Shown here: positions 1 to 11,300 of the stretch, one piece after another
Layout: every line of letters begins with the position of its first letter
Position numbering within the stretch: position 1 is the first letter of the stretch
From: Endomychus coccineus
Taxonomy: Eukaryota; Arthropoda; Insecta; Coleoptera; Endomychidae
NCBI GenBank assembly: GCA_958510875.1
Contig: OY294068.1
Span: 162,042,388 to 162,106,387 of the forward strand
Direction of reading: 5' to 3'
Length of the DNA: 64,000 bases
The notes under the pieces: model-generated
Told to the model about the DNA's origin: nothing
Database searches by the model: none
What the model saw: the letters and a program-made list of their open reading frames with translations, nothing else
Translations under genes and position numbers: made by a program

Positions 1-1505
1 ATCCCCCCCCCCACACACGCACTTCAATAACATCTGTTTCAAGCATAGTCAAAGTATACCAGGTCTGCCGGAGCCTCCCTTCCAACGTTTCTCGCGCTGG
101 GTGACGTCACCCAGTTCCTCCAATCACAGTCTTGCTCTTATCAGCTAGGCTGGTATACAAAATATATTCATGTTCAATTTTCTTTGTAGTTTATACTGCC
201 CTAAGGTTAAACATCGAATCTCCATTTTTTCAATAAATGGTCACGTTGAGCAAATACTCCCTATAGTCGGGTCAAATCAGACGAAAAAAATATAAAAGCT
301 GGGAAAATTTGCGGGCAACTCCGATCGACTCCAGATTTTTTGCAAAATGTTCCTGGACGGATTTACAACATTTCCGAAAAAAAAATGTGTCCATTTTTCA
401 ATTTATTGGCCAATGTTGATGGACAAAACTCGGGAATTTTGCAATTTTCAACGAAAATGGCTGGAAAACTGTACTCGGGGGTTTTCGAGATGACTGGTAG
501 ATGATTTATATGAGACTGATTTTGTAAACGTTGCAGATGTAGATTTAAATTTTTGTACTGATGAAATTGAGGAAAATGATGATGAAGATGAAAATCAGGA
601 AAGCGAATAATTGATATAAATGGTTAGTCATATGGAAAAATCATTTGTAAAATATTGTAAATATAGTAATAAAAGATAATATTCTATTTATTGCAAAATT
701 ATGTATATATATTTTTTAGGTTAGTTATTATTTAGTTAGATATTATGTCTAAGTTAATTATTCAAAAAACTGTAAGATATTTTTTATATTACCAAAATTT
801 TAATATATGTTAATGATAATAAGTAAAATATTAGTTTAAAATTTTTTACGTCTGTTTATGTTATTCCTTCTGTATTACAAAATTTGTTTGTTTTTAATTA
901 TTTGCCAGTCCTCAATAAAAAAACATTCTTAATATACTGATAAAAGCATTGAAATAGTAAGATTACAAAAATTTTTTGATAACATTTAACAGTGAATATT
1001 GAATCATATTTTCACGATAATGTAGCCAACTTGTTGGTAATATACTCTAATCCAGAACCATTATTAACAACACGGGAAATTCATATAACAATAGTCAAAT
1101 TGAATTTTTTCCTACAAAATTACAACCATACATACATACTACTCCATTATAATAAAACTATTGAATTTGGATCGTAATCAGCGACCTCGAAAACCCCCCA
1201 GTACAGTTTTCTAGCCATTTTCGTTGAAAACGTTCAGGAACATTTTGCAAAAAACCCGGAGTTGATCGGAGTTGCCTGCAAATTTTCCCACAGAACAACT
1301 ATAAGTTATTCCGTGTCTGCATGATTAAAATTGACGAGAGTCTTTGGACATTTATCCCCCCCACACACACGCACTTCAATAACATCTGTTTCAAGCATAG
1401 TCAAAGTATACCAGGTCTGCCGGAACCTCCCTTCCATCGTTTCTCGCGCTGGGTGACGTCACCGAGCTCCTCCAATCACAGTCTTGCTCTTATCAGCTTG
1501 TTGCC
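1..1505. repeat. Pair of ~150-bp direct repeats flanking a TIR element
   Basis: Bases 1-150 and 1348-1505 are nearly the same sequence in the same orientation: a C-run, then CACACGCACTTCAATAAC, then GGTGACGTCACC (a CRE-like palindrome), then CTTGCTCTTATCAGCT. A shorter inverted piece of the same repeat (GGCAGACCTGGTATACTTTG) lies at about 1600-1640. The two copies bracket the inverted-repeat element at 300-1291. I see no coding capacity. This could be one repeat interrupted by an insertion that duplicated its flank, or two members of a dispersed family. Confidence 0.75.
300..1291. mobile_element. Non-autonomous TIR element, AT-rich core
   Basis: The left arm (300-497) begins GGGAAAATTTGCGGGCAACT. 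It is matched in inverse orientation by 1179-1291, which ends AGTTGCCTGCAAATTTTCCC. The left arm carries about 90 extra bases that the right arm lacks. The core, about 500-1178, is very AT-rich and has no credible gene. No transposase is seen, so the superfamily is unassigned. Confidence 0.7.
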
Positions 1506-1886
1506 GGCACGTAACAACATCATATTATGTCCTTGTCTATAACATTAAATAAACGAAATAAACGACCAATCATATTGCACTAAAATTTTAAAAAGAGTAG
1601 AAGGGAGGCTCCGGCAGACCTGGTATACTTTGACTATGATTTCAAGGACAAGGTAAATCAAATGTGTGTATAAAGAAGGAACAACAATCGATTTAATGCA
1701 CTTTGATAATACACATGTGTTCAAGGGCAAGAAAAAAACAAAAATTTTAAAACTTGCCCTTGAAGTATCGAAATCAGGAAGCACTATTTTGTCTATTTCT
1801 TTCACAGAAATATTGCCAAAGTCTTCTCTTGTCGTTCATTCCAACGAACTCGTATATCCGAGTTCGTTGGTTCATTCTCTAATGAC

Positions 1887-2145
1887 CAAAGAGTTCTATA
1901 TATAGAGTATACAAGTAAGTGTGTTAAGCATAGGAAAGCGCTGATATTCTGTGCTTCTCGCACATGTAGTGCGCTCTCACTCGCACGGTCTCCCCTTCTA
2001 TCACAAAGAGTATAAGAATACAAAAAAGTATAACGCGCGCACATCGTACGAGTGAGAGCGCAGTACACGTACAAGAAGGACAGAATGTCCGTTAACATAC
2101 CAGTGAAAGGCTTAGTAGTGTCTACTCTATATATGGAACTCTTTG
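1887..2145. mobile_element. MITE family A, copy 1
   Basis: The terminal inverted repeats begin CAAAGAGTTCTATATATAGA and the element is about 259 bp. A second copy with the same order of internal sequence lies at 11884-12157. The interior holds Arg/Ser-like alternating GCGC and GAGAG stretches but no ORF of interest. It is non-autonomous and its superfamily is not assigned. Confidence 0.85.
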
Positions 2146-2774
2146 CTAATTACTAATAATGCATGTCTGACTGACATTTATGTCATACCAGGTAACAAGA
2201 TGTTCTATTTAGATTCGTGGTTGCCATGACGTCGCGGTCTTACCGACACGAAAGGAAGGAACAGTGAGTTATCAAGACACATCGTTCTGATTGGTTCTCT
2301 TATCTCAGGAGACGAGCGATTCATACAGTAAGTGGAAATAATTAAGTAGCACAATTCCATAGATTTGGGAATAATAGGACATACAAACACGAGGCGATCT
2401 AGGTCAGGCTCCAATCTCCTCACCGGATGTACATGTTCTTCATTAATACGTTGTATTCAAGGGCAAGGAAAATCAAATGTGAGATTAAGGAGTTTTGAAT
2501 TCGGAAAAACAAAATGCATTCCCGGGATCTCAACCACCTAGACCATAACCGCCGAAGCAGGTTGTACATTTAATTCGGAATATCAACAGTTAATTCGATC
2601 GCCGCTAGGAGCATATATTAACTATATGTGTGGGGGATTGGAGCCTGGCGAAGAGCCTTTAGTATATAAACTCAATCTGTTGTTTATTATTTCAAACATA
2701 ATATAATGTATAATATGTGTATGTAAGTAAGAAATAAATGCGTCTTTCTGAAAGACACTTACAAATTTGAGTTT
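2146..2774. other. 3' flank of the membrane-protein gene, no gene seen
   Basis: I recognise no coding region or RNA gene. An AATAAA-like run on the plus strand near 2735 (GAAATAAATG) is not obviously associated with a gene on that strand. The stretch directly follows the stop codon of the minus-strand gene that ends at 2775, so part of it is probably that gene's 3' UTR. Confidence 0.4.
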
Positions 2775-5700
2775 TCATTCAACTAGCCCACATCTGCAAC
2801 ATCTTCTTCTGCGAGTAGACGATCGGCTTCTGTTGACTTTCAAATTGTATGGATTTAAATCATCTTTATAGACAATATCAGATGTTAAGTTTCTTCCGAA
2901 ATATAAGAAAAGCAGCTGAAATGAACAAATTACAAACTATAAGATTCTACTTTGATCCAAACTAGTTCAAATTAACTCTATAGGCGCGTATATGGTGTTC
3001 CAAAAAGGGTTACATGAAACAAATGTATACTTACGAAAAAAATGGTTATTGAAGCTAGCATGAATATTTTATAGGTTTCCCAAGTTTTATCCTCTCCTAT
3101 CGCTCCGGTCCATATAGCCTGAAACCGTTTTACTCATAATTTCAGAAGCCTCTCCCCCTACCGCAGCTCAAAAACTCTATGGATGAGGCCAATAAAATTA
3201 AGAGTAAATAAGATCACAATGGTAACTTGTTATCCTGTTTTTTAAAACAACCGTTTCTTAACATTACACCAAATCAATCGATCTTCAATGTTGCGGTAGG
3301 GATCTAAACACTATAGCATACTCAACACTGACTCCATAAGAGTCACTGTAGTATAATATTGACGGACTTTGTACGAATTGTGTTTGTTGATCGCATTTGG
3401 TATTTCAATATGGCTAGTCCAGGAGTCCATTGCAAACATTTGGGTCGTCACTTTTAGGACCAATTTATACTCAAAATACTGGGTGATGTATTGATGTATT
3501 TGGAACAATAGTATTAGTCACCATTCAGTCAAAATCATACCCACTGGTTCATGTGTCACAATAAATTGTTAACGAATTGAATTTTAGGCGATAGGTACTT
3601 CACCCATCAGTATTATGGAGAATGTTTATTTCAATAGATAGGGGACAATAAAAATGGATCTTTTGATACCCGGCGGATTCCCTTCATCCGGTGGCCATAT
3701 TTGTGCCCACCCTTAAAGCAGGGAGTGAATGGTGGTAGCCGGGTATCAAAAGGTGGATTTTATTGCCCCTGTCGATTGAAACAGAAATACTCCATAAAAG
3801 CGATGGGTAAAGTTCCTGCCAACATTTTTATACTACTCATTTGCTATAACACATTGTATCAATGCCGAGCGTGTAGATTTAGTTTTTCAGGCGAGTGAAT
3901 AGGTTTGGGAGCCTACCTCACCGCTTGTAACGGTCGGCTGGATATTAGGTAGCGTTAATACCTCATCGACGTGTTACATGAATTGAGAATTGTTTATTGG
4001 AACCTGCTCGGGTATCAAAGATCTTAGTTGATCCGTGTACCCTTAAGGTTCTTTTAAGCTGCCACCAGGCAGGTGTATAATTCAGCCCACCTAGGTGCTG
4101 TTTTTGACTACGATGCCTTGATCTCATCCCAAGGACCGCCTCGTACAATCATATCTTTATATCTATTCAAACGTACATTTTGAATGTCGTATTCGCTGAC
4201 AGGTGCTTAGGAATTACTAGTTAAACTCGTTGATCAAATTAAACGATATGTACATATCGGATAAAAAGTTAACAAAATTTAGTACATCACAAAACAACAA
4301 ACGATTATAAAATTGGTTCAAAATTTGGTTTCGGGAATCAGTGAGAGCTAATTAGCACAAACTCCGAACAGTGATCGAATTCGCACTGGACCAAGCCGAT
4401 GATTGATAGATAATATATATAATTAAAGGATTCCTCTCTTTCTGGTAACCTGGGGCAAGCCTAACGACTTGTGATATCTCTGTCATATCCCCTAAGTGAT
4501 CTCCGATAAGCGGAATTACAATTGCTTACTCTAACTAGCCTGAATGGCTGGAAAGAAAAAATATTAATAAAATAAAATTGGCGGGCGGAACGTGACCTGA
4601 AGGTTAAATAACCACATTATTTTATATCGCCGATTCAGAGGTTGACGTGAATATAACAATTGTTCTCTGGCAATCAAAATGCACTTACCCTGTTGGTCTA
4701 ATATCACGAATGCCTTGTAGAAATAAGGTACAGAGAATTTACGCACCCGAGTTTTATGTCGGATTAAATCATGGATATTATGGAATTGTCACAAAATGAT
4801 TTAAAGGGAACTAACACTTTTCGCGAAACGGGAAGGACGCGCAAAAGTCCAGCACTGCTTTACCCCTAGGAATACACAACCCTTGTTGCACAAGTACTAC
4901 GTTTAATTTTGATACACAACTGGGTTCTAACTATAAGCCAATTCAATGCTCCAAACTACCCATACCCAAGCTACCTACAGCTACGGGTTTCTTCCTTTTA
5001 CAATACTACAATAAAAATTTTACGTAGGTTGAATTTGAGTAATTTCCTTGTTGACTTATATGAACACAAATTAGATAGACAGAACTTGATAAATTAATTT
5101 AATCTCAATCTGGTTACTTCAATTTAATCAGTTAATAAACAGAATATTAATTGATTTCGAAAAAATGTGATTTTAGGAGCAAAAATTAACCAGGATTATG
5201 GTTCTACTTAACTTGACTGGAAAATTACTTTATAAATTTATTACCTCAACAACAATAAACACAAAAATATAAAATAATTTAAATACTTTAAGGGTGGAAT
5301 TTAGGCAAATTTGTATGACTTGAATTAATGCAAACAATGAATTATTATTTAAGGATTAAAGGCTGGCTGGAAAAAGTTTAGCTTACCGAGCGAGTAGGTG
5401 GTGAAGAACTATCATTTTTTCTAAAAGTAATTAGTTTTTATGAAACCTTTGAAGCGGGGCCACCCCACGCGCAAAGCTTAGAAAATATATTAAATTTAGA
5501 ATACCGGGGGCACACCCCGCCCATACATTATTAAAACGACCTATAGAAATCTGAATAGGTCAAAAACAGTCCGTGACGGCTCTTTTCAACTCCACGTGGA
5601 TTTCTCCTGACTGGGAAAAAGTACCACTGGCCTCGTACTGTGCTTATGTTTGCTAAGCACGTTTCCTTGCGGGCCTAGAGGTCGGTGCTCCGGAAAGGAG

Positions 5701-8310
5701 AGATCGAATTACGAGACAGACGGTCGGTAGGCCTGTCTGACCTCTCGTATGTTCTATCAAGATATAAATGATATAATAATTTATAAACTTCATTTCGAAT
5801 TAAATTGAGTTATTCAAAGGACCCAACAGGAATAATCTCGGATTATTACAACATAAAGCAGGGGATACGGTTTTGTCTGAAAGGCGATTAGGCGATACAT
5901 TACCCACTGTTTTGAGTACAAATCAGTCATAAAAGCGATAGACCCAAACTCTTGGCGATTTTCATTAAGAATTTATTGTTTGTTATGGACGATCAAATAA
6001 CTATTAATTAATTGCAATTCAAGAATTTTTAAAAATATGAACGAAATATATTTATTTTCATTTTTTTATAATGTGCATCACTTACAAAGCCAGCAACGCA
6101 CAATTATTCAAGTGACCAATATTAATCGTACTATAGCTCTATAGCCTTATTGGCGATTGGTTGGTTATGCCGTATAGAATGGATCGTATGAAATACTTGA
6201 ATTCATTAATCCTTCTTTAGCAGGCACAGTACAGAGCATGAATAAGTCAAAAAATAAATATATTAATTTGTTCAATTAGACTAACTTTGGGAATGAGGAG
6301 TATATGTTCTAAAAATGCTTAATAAATTCGATCGAAATATCAGTAACAGTAAGCAATAACATAACCAATCTTACATACCATTGTTTCAAATAGAGACGGC
6401 GGTGGACGATATTGATAAGTTTTTCTAGCTGAAAGCATCAAACTTATTTTCTGAAAGAATAAATAGTATAAAATAATTCGAACGGATACAACTTGACAAT
6501 TTATTCGATTATGTTCGAATACAAATACTTACAGGAATCAGTTGTTGGGAGAAATATTTGAAGGCAAATATAGCTGGACATACTGCGTAGTCTGATAATA
6601 ATGAGTGTACAGTTAGTCCAGTACCAGGAATTTCAGATTCTTCGAAAACGTTCATCTGACATGATTTACCTCGAATAAGAAAATAAAATTTCAATTTGAT
6701 TATTTTATGAGAATAACTGTACAAAAAAATTATGAAAAAATTAAACAATATAGTATAATTATTTTAAAAACTTTAAATGTAAAAATACCTATTCCACTAC
6801 TACTATAATTTTTTGTGAAAAGTTTCCTATTCTAGTGAAGAAGATTCTTATTGTTTGATGACATTTTGGCGTATGCAGACAAATGTTTTGGCCGCCACAC
6901 TATTATCGGAACATACTAAATGTTCAAATTAAGCTATATTGGCAAGATCAAATGAATGTTACAAGTATCAGATAGAAGGTTCTCAGACTGTAGGTATAGA
7001 ATATCTTCGAAGCAACCTATATAACCTTTGGGTCTTTTGCAGAAGATTTGGAATGTATTATGCTTGCTATAGGAATGAATTTCTTAGGATTTTCCAGGCC
7101 TATTGTTGATCTGAATATGGTAGTTTTACACTTCTTTCTTTCATAAGTTACATAATTAATCAAAATGTATCGCACGTAAATCGGGACGTAACGCAGTTTT
7201 TCATTTTTCTGATGAAATCCCCTAGAAGACATTCTGGAGTGCAAAAAGTCCGAAGTTTGGAAAAATAACTGGAAAATAGCCAAATTTTCCCAATTTTCTG
7301 GTCTCCGGTTGAGTTTTCCGCATAACTAACCTCGGCTTTGTGATCATCGACCCGAAAAAAAACCTGATTCGGAGCTTAATTTTAATTTTTTGAATAAATC
7401 ATATAACGTCTAATATTGGAGGGTAGGAATGGGCCAATTTTGACGTTCTGGGGGTGAAGGGGGGGGGGGGCGAGAGAATATCAATTACCACCAATTATAA
7501 GTAAAAAAAAATTTTATCACATAGAACATAGCTTACTATGAGTAGAAAATGCTAAAAAAGCTGTTTTCTGTACGATAAACGGTTCCGGAAATATTCGTAA
7601 AAAACGAAATTTTTTTTTCAATTTCAACACCCTGTATTTCAAAACCTAAGCGTCTGTGCATATATGTTAATAGGAACTTTTTTTCTCAAAATTCAATTTT
7701 CTATCGACTGTTGAAGTTCTGCTACTAAAATCTGGGACATCCTGTATAATTTAGACGTCACATTTTCCATGACCCCCTGTCAAGAACGGTCAGATTTTGC
7801 CAGACTTTCCAGCCCCTTTCGGGCATGACTCTTTTTATGGAGTATTCTTGTATCATGAAATGCTAAGTATTTGAGGTACTATAAAGAGCTCCAGAGCTTT
7901 CGTCGAAGGCAAACGGCACACTCAGTAAGAGGCACACCACCACCACATGCTCTATGCATGGAAGTATCCTATGCTGGTGATGATGGCTCTTATGCTGATG
8001 AACCTGCCATAAGCTCTCTAATTGCTTCTCCTAAAATAACGATTGTTTAAAATAATACATACGTCATATTTTTGTATTAACCCCAAGGGCTAACTGAGGC
8101 AATCTCTTAAGTTCAAGCAGATGCTCCGATACACCAGGACAAAGTCCGAAATCTAGGTTATGTAGCTGCTATATAGCCAGCGTGAATCCTTAGAACTATT
8201 ACAGCCTTAAATCACTTACCTTCTTGTAAGCAAAGAGGGAAAATATAGGCTAATACTTCGTATTGCAACGTAACATAAAATAACCATAAAAATGTTGGAA
8301 TAAACTTCAT
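2775..8310 (-). CDS. Uncharacterised type I membrane protein, five coding exons, 174 aa
   Basis: Five minus-strand exons join in phase: 8310-8220, 6669-6533, 6450-6379, 3118-3035 and 2915-2775. All have GT-AG junctions, and four donors are GTAAGT or GTATGT. The predicted 174-residue protein starts with a hydrophobic signal peptide (about 1-25, MKFIPTFLWLFYVTL). It continues with a short ectodomain holding two Cys (near SCQMN and YAVCP), a YRPPPSLFE segment, and one transmembrane helix at about 116-136 (FMLASITIFFLLFLYF). It ends in a basic, Cys-rich cytosolic tail (RRRRCCRCGLVE) that could be palmitoylated. I do not recognise the family. The exon 2 acceptor (ATTCGAG) is the weakest junction. 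The ATG lies 72 bases after the KIFBP stop on the same strand, and both genes have transposon-laden introns. The model rests on phase consistency and splice signals only. Confidence 0.7.
3585..3830. mobile_element. Foldback MITE in intron 3 of the membrane-protein gene
   Basis: Two roughly 100-base arms are inverted around a short centre. The left arm runs through TTATGGAGAATG and CTTTTGATACCCGG. The right arm carries CCGGGTATCAAAAGG and then TACTCCATAAAAGCGATGGG. There is no ORF beyond chance. It resembles a hairpin-type miniature DNA transposon. Confidence 0.7.
3831..6378. other. Rest of intron 3 of the membrane-protein gene
   Basis: The sequence is AT-rich with a few GC-richer islands (3900-4140, 5440-5760). 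I see no exon-like segment in phase, no RNA gene and no transposase. The islands may be old repeat fragments. Confidence 0.4.
6670..8219. other. Intron 1 of the membrane-protein gene
   Basis: It contains a G-run with low complexity at about 7450-7470 and a phrase found at many DNA-transposon ends (ACACCCTGTAT, about 7630). A short plus-strand open stretch (about 7900-8050) has no family I recognise. No intact element can be delimited. Confidence 0.35.
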
Positions 8311-8382
8311 TGTAAAATATATATTAAAATGACATTAGTAACAATTTTGAAAATGATTCATAGCACACTATATTCAGTTTAC

Positions 8383-11300
8383 TTATAATTTTTCTTCTTT
8401 AACCGTTTCGCTTGGTTGCTGGTCATCATTCGCAATGATATCTTCCGTTGGTGAAGCAGTAGGAACAATTGCGTCTCCGATAGACTCAAGTTTATTGTGT
8501 ACATCAGCAACGGCTGCCAGTCGACGTTTCAAACTTTCCTCCGTCTCATATTCATCTGAAAACAATAAATTCATTTCCAGGATATAAAATTTGTAATATT
8601 CAAAATTCCAAAATTCGAAGCACCCAACGGTATCAGCGGGGTCACGTGAAGAGCCTCATTTTGGTCAAGAATATCATCCCCACTAAGTCTATGAAATTCA
8701 GAATTTGATCAAAGTGGTCTCAATTTGATTCTATTATAAATCAGATCCATTCATTCAATTTAATTTCTTAGGGCTTATAAATTGTATTAGAGTCTGGAGA
8801 TTTAACTTTGGCTACATCCAATTATTTCGAAAGAATACCAGGTGATTTCAAATGTCAGACGGTAAATGAAAAGTCACAAATTATTGTACTTTTCCCAGGC
8901 GGAGAGTAAGTATATTACATTTATTCAAGCTATTTCTAAGATCGTTAAAAAAGTCATAGAGCAAAAATTGCCTCACCATAGTATTTTTCATCGTAAGCAA
9001 AATGCAACTAAGGCGTCATTTCACGTCTAACAATCCCGTTTAAATATGAAGTCCTTATAATATATAAAGAATAAATAAAACTTTTGTTTTACTGTCGGTA
9101 TTGCAGCATTGTGCTTTAACGTACGGGTGACCAACTGCAATATAGCTTCTGGCTCGTGACGTCACGATCGATCATTCAGGCCTTGTACACTATAAGAGGG
9201 TGTTGATTCGGGCCCCAAAAAGGGCTTTCCACCTTTCTTGGCCAGTTCATCTTCTTTCACGTTACCCTTGGTATGATGCATGGTACCCATAAAATCGCTA
9301 CCTTATTGCTAGTTGCAAGGGTTTCTAATGCTCTGAAGCACTCCAGACTAATATAGACTTTATCACTAGTTAAAAGTTTTTAGGGAGGTTGGTTACATGA
9401 GAATGGAACAATTCAATATTTGTTAAATGAAAGAATTCATCATGAGTACCTATCTCTCAAAATTTACTGACTACGATACTGCTACATGGCCAGATTAAAT
9501 TCTACAAATTAAATTTGAGCTCAAATCTTCATAATATGGGGTGATCGGTGAAGTGTTGGCTCGCGGCCCGTATAGTCATTCAGGTTGCCCAGTGACTACA
9601 AGTTTGTAAGAGGTTGCTACATTGTTTACCACTAATCGTGCAGTTCCGACAGTGCTCCCGACCCCAGCGGAACATAATGCACGTGGAGCGCTTTTGCGTG
9701 TCGGTATCTTTGTCAAGTTTGTACCATATAATGCTAGATAAGAGCTGTAATACTATGAAAATATTTCACATTAGGATCATGCTGCGTTATCATGTATGTG
9801 GACTTCTAGTAATTAGGAAAGAGCCGCTATAAAAACGTACTTACTTTCGAAAGTATATAATCGCTTCAAATTAATACCCATCAAATCAATTTGAACTTCT
9901 GCTAATTCCCTCCACAGTTCCACGCTGACCACTGTATAACAATTAGGACGAACTTCCCGTAGAAGCGTACTTAGGGCCTCCAACGCTTCAGATCGACGTT
10001 TTTGCACGTTATACTGGGATTCCAAATCAGTTTCGTAAAATGCAAGAAAGCGGTACAGCTCACTCAGATCTAATACGGCATTGACGTATTGCAACGGAAA
10101 GTCTCTAAGAGTGTAATACGTGCGAACTTGTTTCAACCACATCTGGGTGTGAACAAATAACACTCTTGCATCCTGCGTGTCCCTAATGAATGCGGCAGGA
10201 ACATTAGGAATACTGGTGTTGAGACCGGTGAACCTGTATTCACTTGAGATTTCAGTTGGAATGGAAGCTCCTCCCGATGCTGCCTCAGCTGTAAGTTAAA
10301 ACATAACTAAAGTAATTATCACAGAATAAGCTATCTGTTCAAATTACTGCAATTAACGTTAATAATTCGTCATTTTGAAATTATTTCATCTAATAAACAT
10401 CGTTTGTTAGGGTAGTTCACCCGCTAAAATGGTTCTATTTGCGGTTACACGACGGCTGTCTTAACCATAGATTTGTAACATAGTCCTTATAGCCGTTTCC
10501 TATCGGATCGCACTTTAACTCCTTCAAAACCATTGTATTCATCGGTAACAAGGTCATACAATAATAAAGTCTTTGAAAATAATATTGAATATTTTCTTAC
10601 AATGAAAAATTGTTCAATGATCTAGCCTATGGATTCTATACAAAAATCAAAGCTTATATATAGGCCAGACATGACGCAGTTTTAATGTACGTGTAGTAAA
10701 ATATGCAGCAACTGGGCTTGAGTTCAATGGACAGGAATAAATAGGCACTTGTAACACTCAACAACTTTATTGAGTGTTAACCAGAGAGATGTAAGGATAG
10801 AGTGCGCTAGCGCCATAAATGCAATGTTAAATAAATGACCGAGGTTAAGCTACGAGATTCATCCCCTTTTCTTACCAGAGAGATGTTTCTCTCTGCTTCT
10901 TACTAAATTTCATCCCACGCTCGCGCGACTCGTTATATTCAGTGGTTTTATCATCTCTGGGCTTTATAAATCAACAATATTATGTTTGAAACAATTTTTT
11001 GCATTTATTTTGTGTGAAAAATGGGTTCCCATTGTGTTTTATGCAAAAAATCAAGGAATAAGAGAAGTCCTCAGAGAAGTCTCCACGTGTAAGCAAAAAT
11101 TTTGTATATTCTATATATCTATTTTCATATTTATTTGTATCAGAAAAAATATTACTGTTTTCAATTAAATACTGAATAACATAGACTTATATTTCCATTT
11201 GTATATATTTTATCTTTTTCTTCTAGTTTTACTTTAAAGATTTCCAAAAAATGAAACGAAAAGAACGAATGGATAAAATTATTAGGAAACCTTGTGACTG

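Noticed and set aside
7450..7470. G-quadruplex or regulatory G-tract
   Set aside because: A single homopolymer run with no spaced G-tracts; also seen as C-runs elsewhere and probably low-complexity drift.
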